8,750 nucleotides of DNA, taken from NCBI GenBank assembly GCA_949739465.1, contig CATIYQ010000098.1, forward strand, positions 1 to 8,750. Reading direction: 5' to 3'. Under the pieces are notes generated by a model that was not told the DNA's origin, searched no databases, and worked only from the letters and a program-made list of their open reading frames with translations. Positions 1-8,750 of the stretch are shown here, piece by piece. This DNA is from an uncultured Peptococcaceae bacterium (GTDB lineage Bacteria > Bacillota > Dehalobacteriia > UBA4068 > JAAVYR01). The first letter of the stretch is position 1; every line of letters starts with the position of its first letter. Made by a program: the position numbers and the translations under genes.

Positions 1-70
1 CATGGTCTACGTGTCCAATGGTACCAATGTTAATATGTGGCTTTGTCCGTTCAAACTTTTGCTTTGCCAT
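1..70 (-). CDS. tuf: Translation elongation factor Tu, N-terminal fragment (cut by window edge)
   Basis: Only the first 23 codons are present. EF-Tu is the cytoplasmic GTPase that carries aminoacyl-tRNA to the ribosomal A site. The fragment starts MAKQKFERTKPHINIGTIGH and continues into VDH, which is the classic EF-Tu N terminus leading into the P-loop (GHVDHGKT in the family); the GKT part lies outside the window. The ATG at 68-70 is chosen because the family start matches exactly and an AGGAGG Shine-Dalgarno (78-83) sits 7 bases upstream. It follows fusA after 126 bases, the usual str-operon order. The wider gap, compared with 38-61 bases between the other str genes, carries a putative promoter, so tuf may be expressed both by read-through and on its own. 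Identity is near certain. Whether this is the only tuf copy cannot be judged. Confidence 0.97.
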   Translation of the reverse strand, partial: MAKQKFERTKPHINIGTIGHVDH

Positions 71-77
71 TTCTCTT

Positions 78-83
78 CCTCCT
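78..83 (-). promoter_or_regulatory. tuf ribosome binding site (AGGAGG)
   Basis: A full AGGAGG complementary to the 16S rRNA 3' end lies 7 bases before the tuf ATG. It supports that start and predicts strong initiation, as expected for one of the most abundant proteins in the cell. Confidence 0.9.
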
Positions 84-97
84 CGGTTTTTATACTG

Positions 98-114
98 ATG
101 ATTCAAATGATTCA
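98..114. repeat. Short tandem repeat in the tuf leader
   Basis: The octamer ATGATTCA occurs at 98-105 and again at 107-114, a period of 9 bases. The second copy also forms the odd-centred palindrome AATGATTCATT (106-116). It lies in the untranslated leader, 15 or more bases upstream of the tuf Shine-Dalgarno. No function is known to me, and in AT-rich spacer DNA a repeat this small could arise by chance. Confidence 0.5.
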
Positions 115-135
115 TTCATTTTAAAATAACTTTTT

Positions 136-149
136 AGCGCCTGTACGCT
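136..149 (-). other. Small hairpin near the predicted 5' end of the tuf leader
   Basis: In the transcript sense the sequence is AGCG-TACAGG-CGCT, a 4-bp GC-rich stem with a 6-base loop. With the promoter at 159-187, transcription would start near 152, placing the hairpin about 4 bases from the 5' end. Such a position can slow decay from the 5' end. It is followed by AAAAAG rather than a T run on the transcribed strand, so it is not a terminator. The stem is short and the call tentative. Confidence 0.35.
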
Positions 150-158
150 CATTTATAC

Positions 159-187
159 ATTATACAGGATATTATCAAGAAAAGCAA
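159..187 (-). promoter_or_regulatory. Putative sigma-A promoter for tuf in the fusA-tuf gap
   Basis: Reading the minus strand, a perfect -10 box TATAAT (159-164) lies 17 bases downstream of a partial -35 box TTGCTT (182-187). A start is expected near 152, giving a leader of about 80 bases before the tuf ATG. An overlapping alternative pairs TTGATA (173-178) with TATAAA (152-157), each 5 of 6 matches but at a short 15-base spacing. Either would let tuf be transcribed apart from fusA, which fits the large excess of EF-Tu over EF-G in cells. The -35 region begins about 10 bases after the fusA stop codon. Inferred from sequence only. Confidence 0.6.
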
Positions 188-196
188 GGAAATATT

Positions 197-2275
197 TTAT
201 TCACCTTTTCTTTTAGAAATAATATCTTCGGCAATGTTCTTTGGCACTTCTTCGTAGCATTCGAACTGCATTACATAGTTACCGCGACCTTGTGTTCTGG
301 AACGCAAATCGGTAGCATAACCAAACATAGAGGACAATGGAACATACCCTCTGATAACTTGCAGATTGCTGCGGGCTTCCATGCCTTCGATTCTACCGCG
401 ACGAGAGTTTAAGTCACCGATTACATCACCCATATATTCCTCTGGAACAGATACTTCAATTTTGAAGATTGGTTCCAAAATAACAGGTTTCGCTTTGGCA
501 ACACCATCTTTGAATGCCATAGAGCCGGCAACTTTAAATGCCATTTCAGAAGAGTCAACTTCGTGGAAGGAGCCGTCTACCAATGTGGCTTTTAAGTCTA
601 CCATTGGGAATCCGGCAAGAGCGCCGTTTTCCATCGCTTCTTTAATCCCGGCTTCAATTGGTCCAATGTATTCTTTTGGAACAACACCACCGACGATTTT
701 GCTTTCAAAGATAAAACCACTGCCCGGTTCTAATGGTTCAAATTCTACAACAGCGTGACCATATTGACCATGACCACCGCTCTGACGAACGAATTTACCT
801 TCGCCTTTTGCAGCTTGTCTAATGGTTTCCCTATAAGCAACCTGTGGTTTACCAACATTTGCAGATACCTTGAATTCCCGCATTAAGCGGTCAACAATAA
901 TATCCAAGTGCAATTCACCCATACCGGCAATAATAACCTGACCGGTTTCCGTATCAGAGTGAACGCGGAAAGTCGGGTCTTCTTCTGCCAGTTTTTGCAG
1001 GGCAATGCTCATTTTTTCTTGGTCTGCTACTGTTTTCGGTTCAATAGCAACGTCGATTACAGGTTCAGGGAATTCCATGGATTCCAAGATAATTGGATGG
1101 TCTTCATCACAAAGAGTATCCCCTGTGGAAGTATCCTTGAGACCTACTGCGGCAACAATATCACCGGCATAAACCTCTTGGATTTCCTCTCTGTGGTTTG
1201 CATGCATTTGCAGCAAGCGACCGATACGTTCTTTCTTCCCTTTTGTGCTGTTATACACATAAGAGCCTGCGCTCAACACCCCGGAATATACCCGGAAGAA
1301 AGTTAATTTCCCTACATAAGGGTCGGTAACAATCTTAAACGCCAGGGCTGCAAAGGGTTCGTTATCAGAAGAAATACGTTCCGCTTCCTCTTCTGTATCC
1401 AAATCAACCCCTTTAATGTGTGGAATATCAGTTGGGGATGGCAAGTAATCAACAACTGCATCCAACAACATTTGCACCCCTTTGTTTTTGAAAGAGGAGC
1501 CGCACAATACAGGGCAGATAGATACAGCCAAGGTTGCAGTCCGAATGGCTTTGATGATTTCAGCTTCGGAGATTTCTTCCCCGTCTAAATATTTCATCAT
1601 CAATTCTTCATCAGTTTCCGCAATGGCGTCTAACATTTTTTCCCGGTATTCGGCAGCAAGGTCCGCCATATCTTCAGGGATTGGACGTTCTTCTACGTTT
1701 TTCCCTTCATCGTCCATGTAATAATAAGCGATTTGCTTAATTAAGTCGATAATACCAACGAATTGGTCTTCCGCGCCGATTGGCAATTGAACAGGAACAG
1801 GGTTTGCACCCAAACGATCCTTAATCATGCTAACACCGCGGAAAAAGTCTGCGCCGGTTCTATCCATTTTGTTAATGTAAGCAATTCTAGGTACGCCGTA
1901 CTTATCTGCCTGTCTCCAAACAGTTTCAGATTGGGGTTCTACCCCACCTACGGAACAGAATACGGCAACAGCGCCGTCTAATACACGAAGAGACCGTTCA
2001 ACTTCTACAGTGAAGTCAACATGGCCTGGTGTGTCGATGATGTTAATGCGATGGTTGCGCCAGAAACAGGTTGTTGCAGCAGAGGTAATAGTAATACCTC
2101 TTTCTTGTTCTTGCACCATGTAGTCCATGGTAGCGGCGCCATCGTGGGTTTCCCCGATTTTATGCACACGACCGGTATAGAACAAAATACGTTCGGTAGT
2201 GGTGGTTTTCCCTGCGTCGATATGCGCCATAATACCAATGTTTCTGGTTTTTTCCAACGGGATTTGTCTGGTCAT
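197..2275 (-). CDS. fusA: Translation elongation factor G (EF-G)
   Basis: EF-G is the ribosome-bound GTPase that drives tRNA-mRNA translocation and, with ribosome recycling factor, splits ribosomes after termination. The 692-residue protein is the standard length. The G domain shows the P-loop AHIDAGKT (17-24), the switch I RGITI (59-63), DTPGH (81-85), NKMD (135-138) and the G5-like GSS (259-261). Domain II follows, and domain IV has the QSGGHGQYGHAVVEF stretch (498-512) and the tip loop HEVDSSE (571-577) that enters the decoding centre; the C-terminal domain V completes the protein. The frame is open upstream to a TTG at 2297-2299, but that start would place the Shine-Dalgarno inside the gene, so the ATG at 2273-2275 is used. 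It lies 38 bases after rpsG and belongs to the str operon. All family motifs are intact. Confidence 0.98.
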   Translation of the reverse strand: MTRQIPLEKTRNIGIMAHIDAGKTTTTERILFYTGRVHKIGETHDGAATMDYMVQEQERGITITSAATTCFWRNHRINIIDTPGHVDFTVEVERSLRVLDGAVAVFCSVGGVEPQSETVWRQADKYGVPRIAYINKMDRTGADFFRGVSMIKDRLGANPVPVQLPIGAEDQFVGIIDLIKQIAYYYMDDEGKNVEERPIPEDMADLAAEYREKMLDAIAETDEELMMKYLDGEEISEAEIIKAIRTATLAVSICPVLCGSSFKNKGVQMLLDAVVDYLPSPTDIPHIKGVDLDTEEEAERISSDNEPFAALAFKIVTDPYVGKLTFFRVYSGVLSAGSYVYNSTKGKKERIGRLLQMHANHREEIQEVYAGDIVAAVGLKDTSTGDTLCDEDHPIILESMEFPEPVIDVAIEPKTVADQEKMSIALQKLAEEDPTFRVHSDTETGQVIIAGMGELHLDIIVDRLMREFKVSANVGKPQVAYRETIRQAAKGEGKFVRQSGGHGQYGHAVVEFEPLEPGSGFIFESKIVGGVVPKEYIGPIEAGIKEAMENGALAGFPMVDLKATLVDGSFHEVDSSEMAFKVAGSMAFKDGVAKAKPVILEPIFKIEVSVPEEYMGDVIGDLNSRRGRIEGMEARSNLQVIRGYVPLSSMFGYATDLRSRTQGRGNYVMQFECYEEVPKNIAEDIISKRKGE

Positions 2276-2286
2276 AAAAATCTTTT

Positions 2287-2291
2287 CCTCC
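2287..2291 (-). promoter_or_regulatory. fusA ribosome binding site (GGAGG), decides the start
   Basis: GGAGG lies 11 bases before the ATG at 2273-2275, slightly longer than the 7-9 bases seen for the neighbouring genes. It falls within the alternative upstream reading from the TTG at 2297-2299, which argues against that longer form. Confidence 0.8.
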
Positions 2292-2313
2292 CAAGTCAAG
2301 CCTTTGCTCTAGA

Positions 2314-2784
2314 CTACCAACGATAGTGCGCAAATGCTCTGTTAGATTCAGCCATTTTGTGAGTATCTTCCCGTTTTTTCACAGAAGCGCCTACATTGTT
2401 AGCAGCGTCCATCAGCTCTGCAGCTAATTTTTCTTGCATGCTTTTACCGCTTCTTTTTCTTGTGAAGGTAACCAACCAACGGATACCAAGGGTTTGGCGT
2501 CTGTCAGCTCTTACTTCCACAGGAACTTGGTAGTTTGCACCACCGACACGACGAGCTTTTACTTCCAATACTGGCATGATATTTTTCATTGCAGCGTCAA
2601 ACACTTCTAATGGGTCTTTGCCGCTTTTTTCTCTTACGGTATCTAATGCGTCGTAAACGATTCTTTCAGCGATACTTTTTTCGCCGTCCAACATAATTTG
2701 GTTAATCAATTTTGTGATGACGGTGCTGTTATACACTGGATCCGGTAAAACTTCTCTTTTAGATACATTACCCCGTCTTGGCAT
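2314..2784 (-). CDS. rpsG: 30S ribosomal protein S7
   Basis: S7 is the primary assembly protein of the 30S head; it binds the 3' major domain of 16S rRNA and lines the E site. The 156-residue protein has the usual bacterial length. It opens MPRRGNVSKREVLPDPVYNS, continues with the KLINQIMLDGEKSIAERIVY helix region, and has the conserved RRVGGANYQVPVEV hairpin segment (about 78-91) and the RWLV and MAESNRAFAHYRW end. The ATG at 2782-2784 is preceded by AGGAGG (2794-2799) at 9 bases. rpsL lies 47 bases upstream and fusA 38 bases downstream, the canonical str order. In E. coli S7 represses this operon through the rpsL-rpsG junction; whether that happens here cannot be told from this sequence. 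The stop is TAG. Confidence 0.98.
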   Translation of the reverse strand: MPRRGNVSKREVLPDPVYNSTVITKLINQIMLDGEKSIAERIVYDALDTVREKSGKDPLEVFDAAMKNIMPVLEVKARRVGGANYQVPVEVRADRRQTLGIRWLVTFTRKRSGKSMQEKLAAELMDAANNVGASVKKREDTHKMAESNRAFAHYRW

Positions 2785-2793
2785 AGATTATTC

Positions 2794-2799
2794 CCTCCT
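2794..2799 (-). promoter_or_regulatory. rpsG ribosome binding site (AGGAGG)
   Basis: AGGAGG stands 9 bases before the ATG of rpsG. Just upstream of it lies an AT-only inverted repeat (2805-2821). Confidence 0.85.
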
Positions 2800-2804
2800 T
2801 CGGC

Positions 2805-2821
2805 ATAAATTTTAAATTTAT
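2805..2821. repeat. AT-only perfect inverted repeat between rpsL and rpsG
   Basis: The arms ATAAATTT (2805-2812) and AAATTTAT (2814-2821) are exact reverse complements around a single base. In the transcript they could fold into a weak all-AU stem ending 5 bases upstream of the rpsG Shine-Dalgarno. With no GC pairs its stability is low. It may simply reflect AT-rich spacer DNA, or keep the ribosome binding region open. Confidence 0.5.
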
Positions 2822-2831
2822 CCAAATTTAC

Positions 2832-3218
2832 TTAGTTTTTTGCTTTCGCTTTTGGTCTTTTTGCACCATATTTAGAACGAGATTGCATACGGTTAGCAAC
2901 CCCGGAAGCATCAGATGCCCCGCGTACAATATGATAACGAACACCTGGCAAGTCTTTTACACGACCACCACGAACCAATGCAACAGAGTGTTCCTGCAAA
3001 TTATGACCGATACCGGGAATATAAGCAGTAACTTCTATACCATTAGACAAACGGACACGGGCAACTTTACGGAGCGCAGAGTTTGGTTTTTTCGGTGTAG
3101 TTGTGTATACACGTGTACAAACCCCTCTTTTCTGCGGACACTCTTTTAATGCCGGCGCTGTAGATTTTTTCACTAAATCGTATCTACCTTGTTTTACCAA
3201 TTGATTAATTGTTGGCAA
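2832..3218 (-). CDS. rpsL: 30S ribosomal protein S12, UUG start
   Basis: S12 sits at the decoding centre of the 30S subunit and controls the accuracy of codon reading. From the chosen start the protein is 128 residues, beginning MPTINQLVKQGR, the normal Bacillota N terminus. Conserved blocks are CPQKRGVCTRVYTTTPKKPNS (27-47), PGIGHNLQEHS (68-78) and GGRVKDLPGVRYH (84-96), ending in a basic tail. The lysines K44 and K88 (43 and 87 without the initiator Met), where streptomycin-resistance changes arise in other species, are wild type, and so is D89, the residue methylthiolated by RimO in E. coli. The frame extends to a GTG at 3225-3227, but that codon overlaps the Shine-Dalgarno; the TTG at 3216-3218 has ideal spacing and aligns with the family. 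Gene identity is certain, the start very likely. Confidence 0.96.
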   Translation of the reverse strand: MPTINQLVKQGRYDLVKKSTAPALKECPQKRGVCTRVYTTTPKKPNSALRKVARVRLSNGIEVTAYIPGIGHNLQEHSVALVRGGRVKDLPGVRYHIVRGASDASGVANRMQSRSKYGAKRPKAKAKN

Positions 3219-3224
3219 ATCGTC

Positions 3225-3232
3225 CACCTCCT
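3225..3232 (-). promoter_or_regulatory. rpsL ribosome binding site (AGGAGGTG), decides the UUG start
   Basis: The minus strand reads AAGGAGGTG followed by GACGA and then TTG. AGGAGGTG is a near-complete match to the 16S anti-Shine-Dalgarno, with 7 bases between AGGAGG and TTG. The GTG at 3225-3227 is part of this element and so cannot plausibly be the start. The strong site probably offsets the weak start codon. Confidence 0.85.
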
Positions 3233-3279
3233 TCCTGAGAGTAAAAAATATGATATTTAAAAATTTTGAACAACAAGAA

Positions 3280-3528
3280 TTATGAGCGAAGAACAGCAGC
3301 GGAAGCGGTGCCGACGTCTATCTCGCAAGCGTCGCCTAATAACCGCATGGTTGCCACTTCTTCAACGGGAACACCTTTGGCGGAGCATAGCTCCGTCAAA
3401 GGTAATACTACTCTTTTTTCAGCGTCAGCTGCAATAAAAACGCAGCTTGCCGCACCTTTTTCCACGGCTTTCATGGTTTGTTTGGTGCCAATGGTTTTTT
3501 GAGAATTTTTCAACATCTCTAATCCCAT
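3280..3528 (-). CDS. rplGB: L7Ae-family k-turn RNA-binding protein (YbxF/RplGB type)
   Basis: This is a small protein of 82 residues, the same size as Bacillus YbxF, of the L7Ae/L30e/S12e/Gadd45 family; members bind kink-turn RNA motifs, and YbxF associates with ribosomes. Visible family features are the IGTKQTMKAVEKGAA segment (about 13-27), the CVFIAADAEKRVV strand region (29-41), a central VPLTELC-like helix (VLPLTELC, 41-48), and GDACEIDVGTASAAV near the C terminus, matching the GKACGIEVGAA motif of YbxF. The frame is open to a TTG at 3541-3543, but GGAGG (3536-3540) precedes the ATG at 3526-3528 by 7 bases, so that ATG is taken. The position between rpoC and rpsL is the standard one in Bacillota. 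A promoter lies just upstream, making this the first gene of the str unit. Its RNA target is not evident here. Confidence 0.93.
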   Translation of the reverse strand: MGLEMLKNSQKTIGTKQTMKAVEKGAASCVFIAADAEKRVVLPLTELCSAKGVPVEEVATMRLLGDACEIDVGTASAAVLRS

Positions 3529-3535
3529 GTGCTCA

Positions 3536-3540
3536 CCTCC
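3536..3540 (-). promoter_or_regulatory. rplGB ribosome binding site (GGAGG), decides the start
   Basis: GGAGGTGAG precedes the ATG at 3526-3528, with 7 bases after GGAGG. The TTG at 3541-3543 would put this site inside the coding region, so the shorter 82-residue form is preferred. Confidence 0.85.
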
Positions 3541-3559
3541 CAAGTTAACAAGCTTTTTT

Positions 3560-3588
3560 AGTTTATCACTACTCGCCCGCTATGTCAA
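3560..3588 (-). promoter_or_regulatory. sigma-A promoter of the str operon, in the rpoC-rplGB gap
   Basis: On the minus strand a perfect TTGACA (-35, 3583-3588) is separated by exactly 17 bases from TAAACT (-10, 3560-3565, 4 of 6), and the -10 box is preceded by TGA, forming an extended -10 (TGn). The promoter lies wholly in the gap, starting 7 bases after the rpoC stop codon. The predicted start near 3553 gives a leader of only about 25 bases before the rplGB ATG, with no room for a complex riboswitch or leader attenuator. It should drive rplGB-rpsL-rpsG-fusA and, by read-through, tuf. Confidence 0.78.
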
Positions 3589-3595
3589 TATTTTC

Positions 3596-7200
<3,605 letters not shown>

Positions 7201-7201
<1 letters not shown>

Positions 7202-7217
7202 AGGGCTTCTCCCCCTT
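7201..7217 (-). promoter_or_regulatory. rpoC ribosome binding site inside a possible small hairpin
   Basis: The minus strand reads AAGGGGGAGAAGCCCTT and runs into the TTG start. GGGGGAG (7209-7215) is the Shine-Dalgarno. The outer five bases AAGGG (7213-7217) can pair with CCCTT (7201-7205), leaving GGAGAAG in the loop; the 3' arm touches the first base of the start codon. The RBS call is firm, the hairpin only possible. Confidence 0.6.
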
Positions 7218-7252
7218 CAATTTTTTCCTTCCGATACCAACAAGCAACAATA

Positions 7253-8750
7253 TTAGAATTCTTCATCGTCTATCAATAAGTCGTCTTCTAAAGACTCCAA
7301 GGGTTCTAAATCAGCTAAGTTATCTAAATCACCTAAAGAATCCAAATCGTCGTCTTCAAAGTCCGCAATTTGAGACAAATCTAAATCATCATCTATTAGT
7401 TCATCGTTTTCAGCATTGTCTTCTTCACTGCTTGGCGCTTGCGGCTGAGGAGCCGGCACATCTAAGTCCAGCTCTTTGGCAGTTTCCACAACATCGTCAT
7501 CGTAATCGCGAATTTCGATGATTTCGTTGTTTTCCGACAACACGTTTACGTCCAAGCAAAGGCTTTGTAATTCTTTAATCAATACCTTGAAAGATTCCGG
7601 TACGCCCGGTTCCGGCACATTTTCCCCTTTAACGATGGCTTCATAAGTCTTCACACGACCCACAATATCGTCCGATTTTACCGTGAGGATTTCCTGCAAG
7701 GTATAGGCTGCGCCATAAGCTTCCAGCGCCCATACTTCCATTTCCCCGAATCTCTGACCGCCGAATTGGGCTTTCCCGCCTAACGGCTGTTGGGTAACGA
7801 GAGAGTAAGGACCGGTAGAACGAGCGTGAATCTTATCGTCTACCAAGTGGTGCAGTTTCAGCATGTAGGTATAACCAACGGTTACTGGATTATCAAAAGG
7901 TTCCCCGGTTCTGCCGTCGTAGAGAATGGTTTTCCCATCGCCAGGCAATCCCGCCTCTTTCAGGGTGTCGATAATATCAAATTCTGTTGCGCCGTCAAAT
8001 ACAGGCGTCGCAACATAAATGCCCAAGGCTTTAGCAGCTCTTCCTAAGTGGCATTCCAACACCTGCCCAATGTTCATACGAGAAGGTACCCCCAATGGGT
8101 TCAACACCACTTCCACAGGAGTACCGTCCGGCAAGAACGGCATGTTTTCCTGCGGTAAGATACGGGAAACAACCCCTTTGTTCCCGTGACGACCTGCCAT
8201 TTTGTCCCCTACAGAGATTTTTCTCTTTTGGGCAATGTAGATACGAACTAATTTATTAGCACCGGGAGAAAGTTCATCACCGTTTTCCCTGGTAAATACT
8301 TTCACGTCAACGATTTTCCCGGACTCGCCGTGAGGCACCCGTAAGGAAGTGTCTCTTACTTCACGGGCTTTTTCCCCAAAGATTGCCCGTAAGAGCCGTT
8401 CTTCAGCAGTCAGCTCCGTTTCCCCTTTAGGGGTAACTTTCCCGACTAAGATATCACCTGGTCTTACTTCCGCGCCAATGCGGATAATCCCGTCTTCATC
8501 CAAATCTTTGAGAACTTCTTCCCCAACGTTTGGAATATCGCGAGTAATTTCTTCCGGTCCTAATTTCGTATCACGAGCGTCACATTCATATTCTTCTACG
8601 TGAATGGAAGTGAAATAGTCATCCTTTACCAATTTTTCACTTAACAAAATAGCGTCTTCATAGTTGTAACCTTCCCATGTCATATAGGCTACCAATACGT
8701 TACGACCTAACGCCAATTCCCCTTTATCCACAGAAGGACCGTCAGCAATA
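7253..8750 (-). CDS. rpoB: DNA-directed RNA polymerase subunit beta, C-terminal part (cut by window edge)
   Basis: The last 498 residues are present, beginning at IADGPSVDKGELALG; coding continues to the window edge, and the GTG at 8729-8731 is an internal valine codon. Beta forms one pincer of RNA polymerase and, with beta', the active centre. Residues below count from the first complete codon. The block GDKMAGRHGNKG (181-192) carries the two catalytic-site lysines (K183, K191), and NPLGVPSRMNIGQV (217-230) follows. GGKAQFGGQRFGEMEVWALEAYGAA (324-348) is the beta clamp and C-terminal module that contacts beta'. After about residue 412 comes a long acidic tail: 28 of the last 58 residues are Asp or Glu and no Lys or Arg occurs after K425. 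The rifampicin region lies outside the window. rpoC follows after 51 bases with no visible promoter or terminator. Confidence 0.98.
   Translation of the reverse strand, partial: IADGPSVDKGELALGRNVLVAYMTWEGYNYEDAILLSEKLVKDDYFTSIHVEEYECDARDTKLGPEEITRDIPNVGEEVLKDLDEDGIIRIGAEVRPGDILVGKVTPKGETELTAEERLLRAIFGEKAREVRDTSLRVPHGESGKIVDVKVFTRENGDELSPGANKLVRIYIAQKRKISVGDKMAGRHGNKGVVSRILPQENMPFLPDGTPVEVVLNPLGVPSRMNIGQVLECHLGRAAKALGIYVATPVFDGATEFDIIDTLKEAGLPGDGKTILYDGRTGEPFDNPVTVGYTYMLKLHHLVDDKIHARSTGPYSLVTQQPLGGKAQFGGQRFGEMEVWALEAYGAAYTLQEILTVKSDDIVGRVKTYEAIVKGENVPEPGVPESFKVLIKELQSLCLDVNVLSENNEIIEIRDYDDDVVETAKELDLDVPAPQPQAPSSEEDNAENDELIDDDLDLSQIADFEDDDLDSLGDLDNLADLEPLESLEDDLLIDDEEF

Noticed and set aside
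120..196. Rho-independent terminator after fusA
   Set aside because: The hairpins available (CCTGTA/TACAGG and AGCG/CGCT) are short and followed by A-rich rather than T-rich sequence in the sense of transcription.
366..758. A 130-codon open frame on the plus strand
   Set aside because: It is fully antisense to fusA domains IV-V, which are under strong protein constraint, and has no start signals or known motif.
2276..2299. Longer EF-G starting at the TTG at 2297-2299
   Set aside because: The eight extra residues (MTWEEKIF) are encoded by the Shine-Dalgarno region; the ATG at 2273-2275 gives the standard 692-residue EF-G.
3225..3227. GTG as the start of rpsL
   Set aside because: It forms part of the AGGAGGTG Shine-Dalgarno, leaving no spacing, and would add three residues before the conserved S12 N terminus.
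3233..3279. Possible promoter in the rplGB-rpsL gap (TTGTTC, 17 bases, TATTTT)
   Set aside because: Both boxes match poorly (3 and 4 of 6) and the stretch is simply AT-rich; the promoter before rplGB is much better and close by.
3529..3543. TTG (3541-3543) as the start of the L7Ae-type gene
   Set aside because: It precedes GGAGG, which is correctly spaced for the ATG at 3526-3528; the shorter form matches the 82-residue family length.
8729..8731. GTG as a gene start for rpoB
   Set aside because: The frame stays open and conserved upstream to the window edge (IADGPS), so this codon is an internal valine of a truncated gene.

Overview
The window is a conserved housekeeping segment, the junction of the rpoBC operon and the str (S12-S7-EF-G-EF-Tu) operon of a low- to mid-GC Bacillota (Firmicutes) bacterium. 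Every gene is on the minus strand, so the biological order runs from the right end to the left: rpoB (3' part), rpoC, an L7Ae/YbxF-type k-turn protein gene (rplGB), rpsL, rpsG, fusA, and the first codons of tuf. The small L7Ae-family gene between rpoC and rpsL is typical of Bacillota. The RpoC sequence, which lacks the large proteobacterial trigger-loop insertion, and the strong AGGAGG-type ribosome binding sites agree with this. The long acidic RpoB tail might point to Negativicutes or a related clostridial lineage, but I cannot fix the genus from the sequence.

Layout on the minus strand: rpoB occupies 8750-7253 and is cut by the window edge. A 51-base gap leads to rpoC (7201-3596). A 67-base gap then holds a near-consensus sigma-A promoter and the RBS of rplGB (3528-3280). 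Next come rpsL (3218-2832), rpsG (2784-2314) and fusA (2275-197), separated by gaps of 61, 47 and 38 bases. A 126-base gap with a second putative promoter and a leader precedes tuf (70-1, cut by the edge). No gap exceeds 300 bases, and I see no rho-independent terminator, RNA gene, mobile element or CRISPR array.

The genes make the core of gene expression: the two catalytic subunits of RNA polymerase, two 30S ribosomal proteins, a k-turn RNA-binding protein and two translational GTPases. Without an obvious terminator between rpoC and rplGB, transcription probably reads through from the rpoBC promoter, and the internal promoters before rplGB and tuf add extra transcription of the translation genes.

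Start sites needed correction at several genes. rpsL and rpoC appear to begin at UUG. The longest reading frames of fusA, rplGB and rpsL begin inside or upstream of their Shine-Dalgarno sequences and should be shortened. I found no previously undescribed system. The points worth a second look are regulatory (UUG starts, intergenic promoters and small inverted repeats) plus the unusually acidic end of RpoB.
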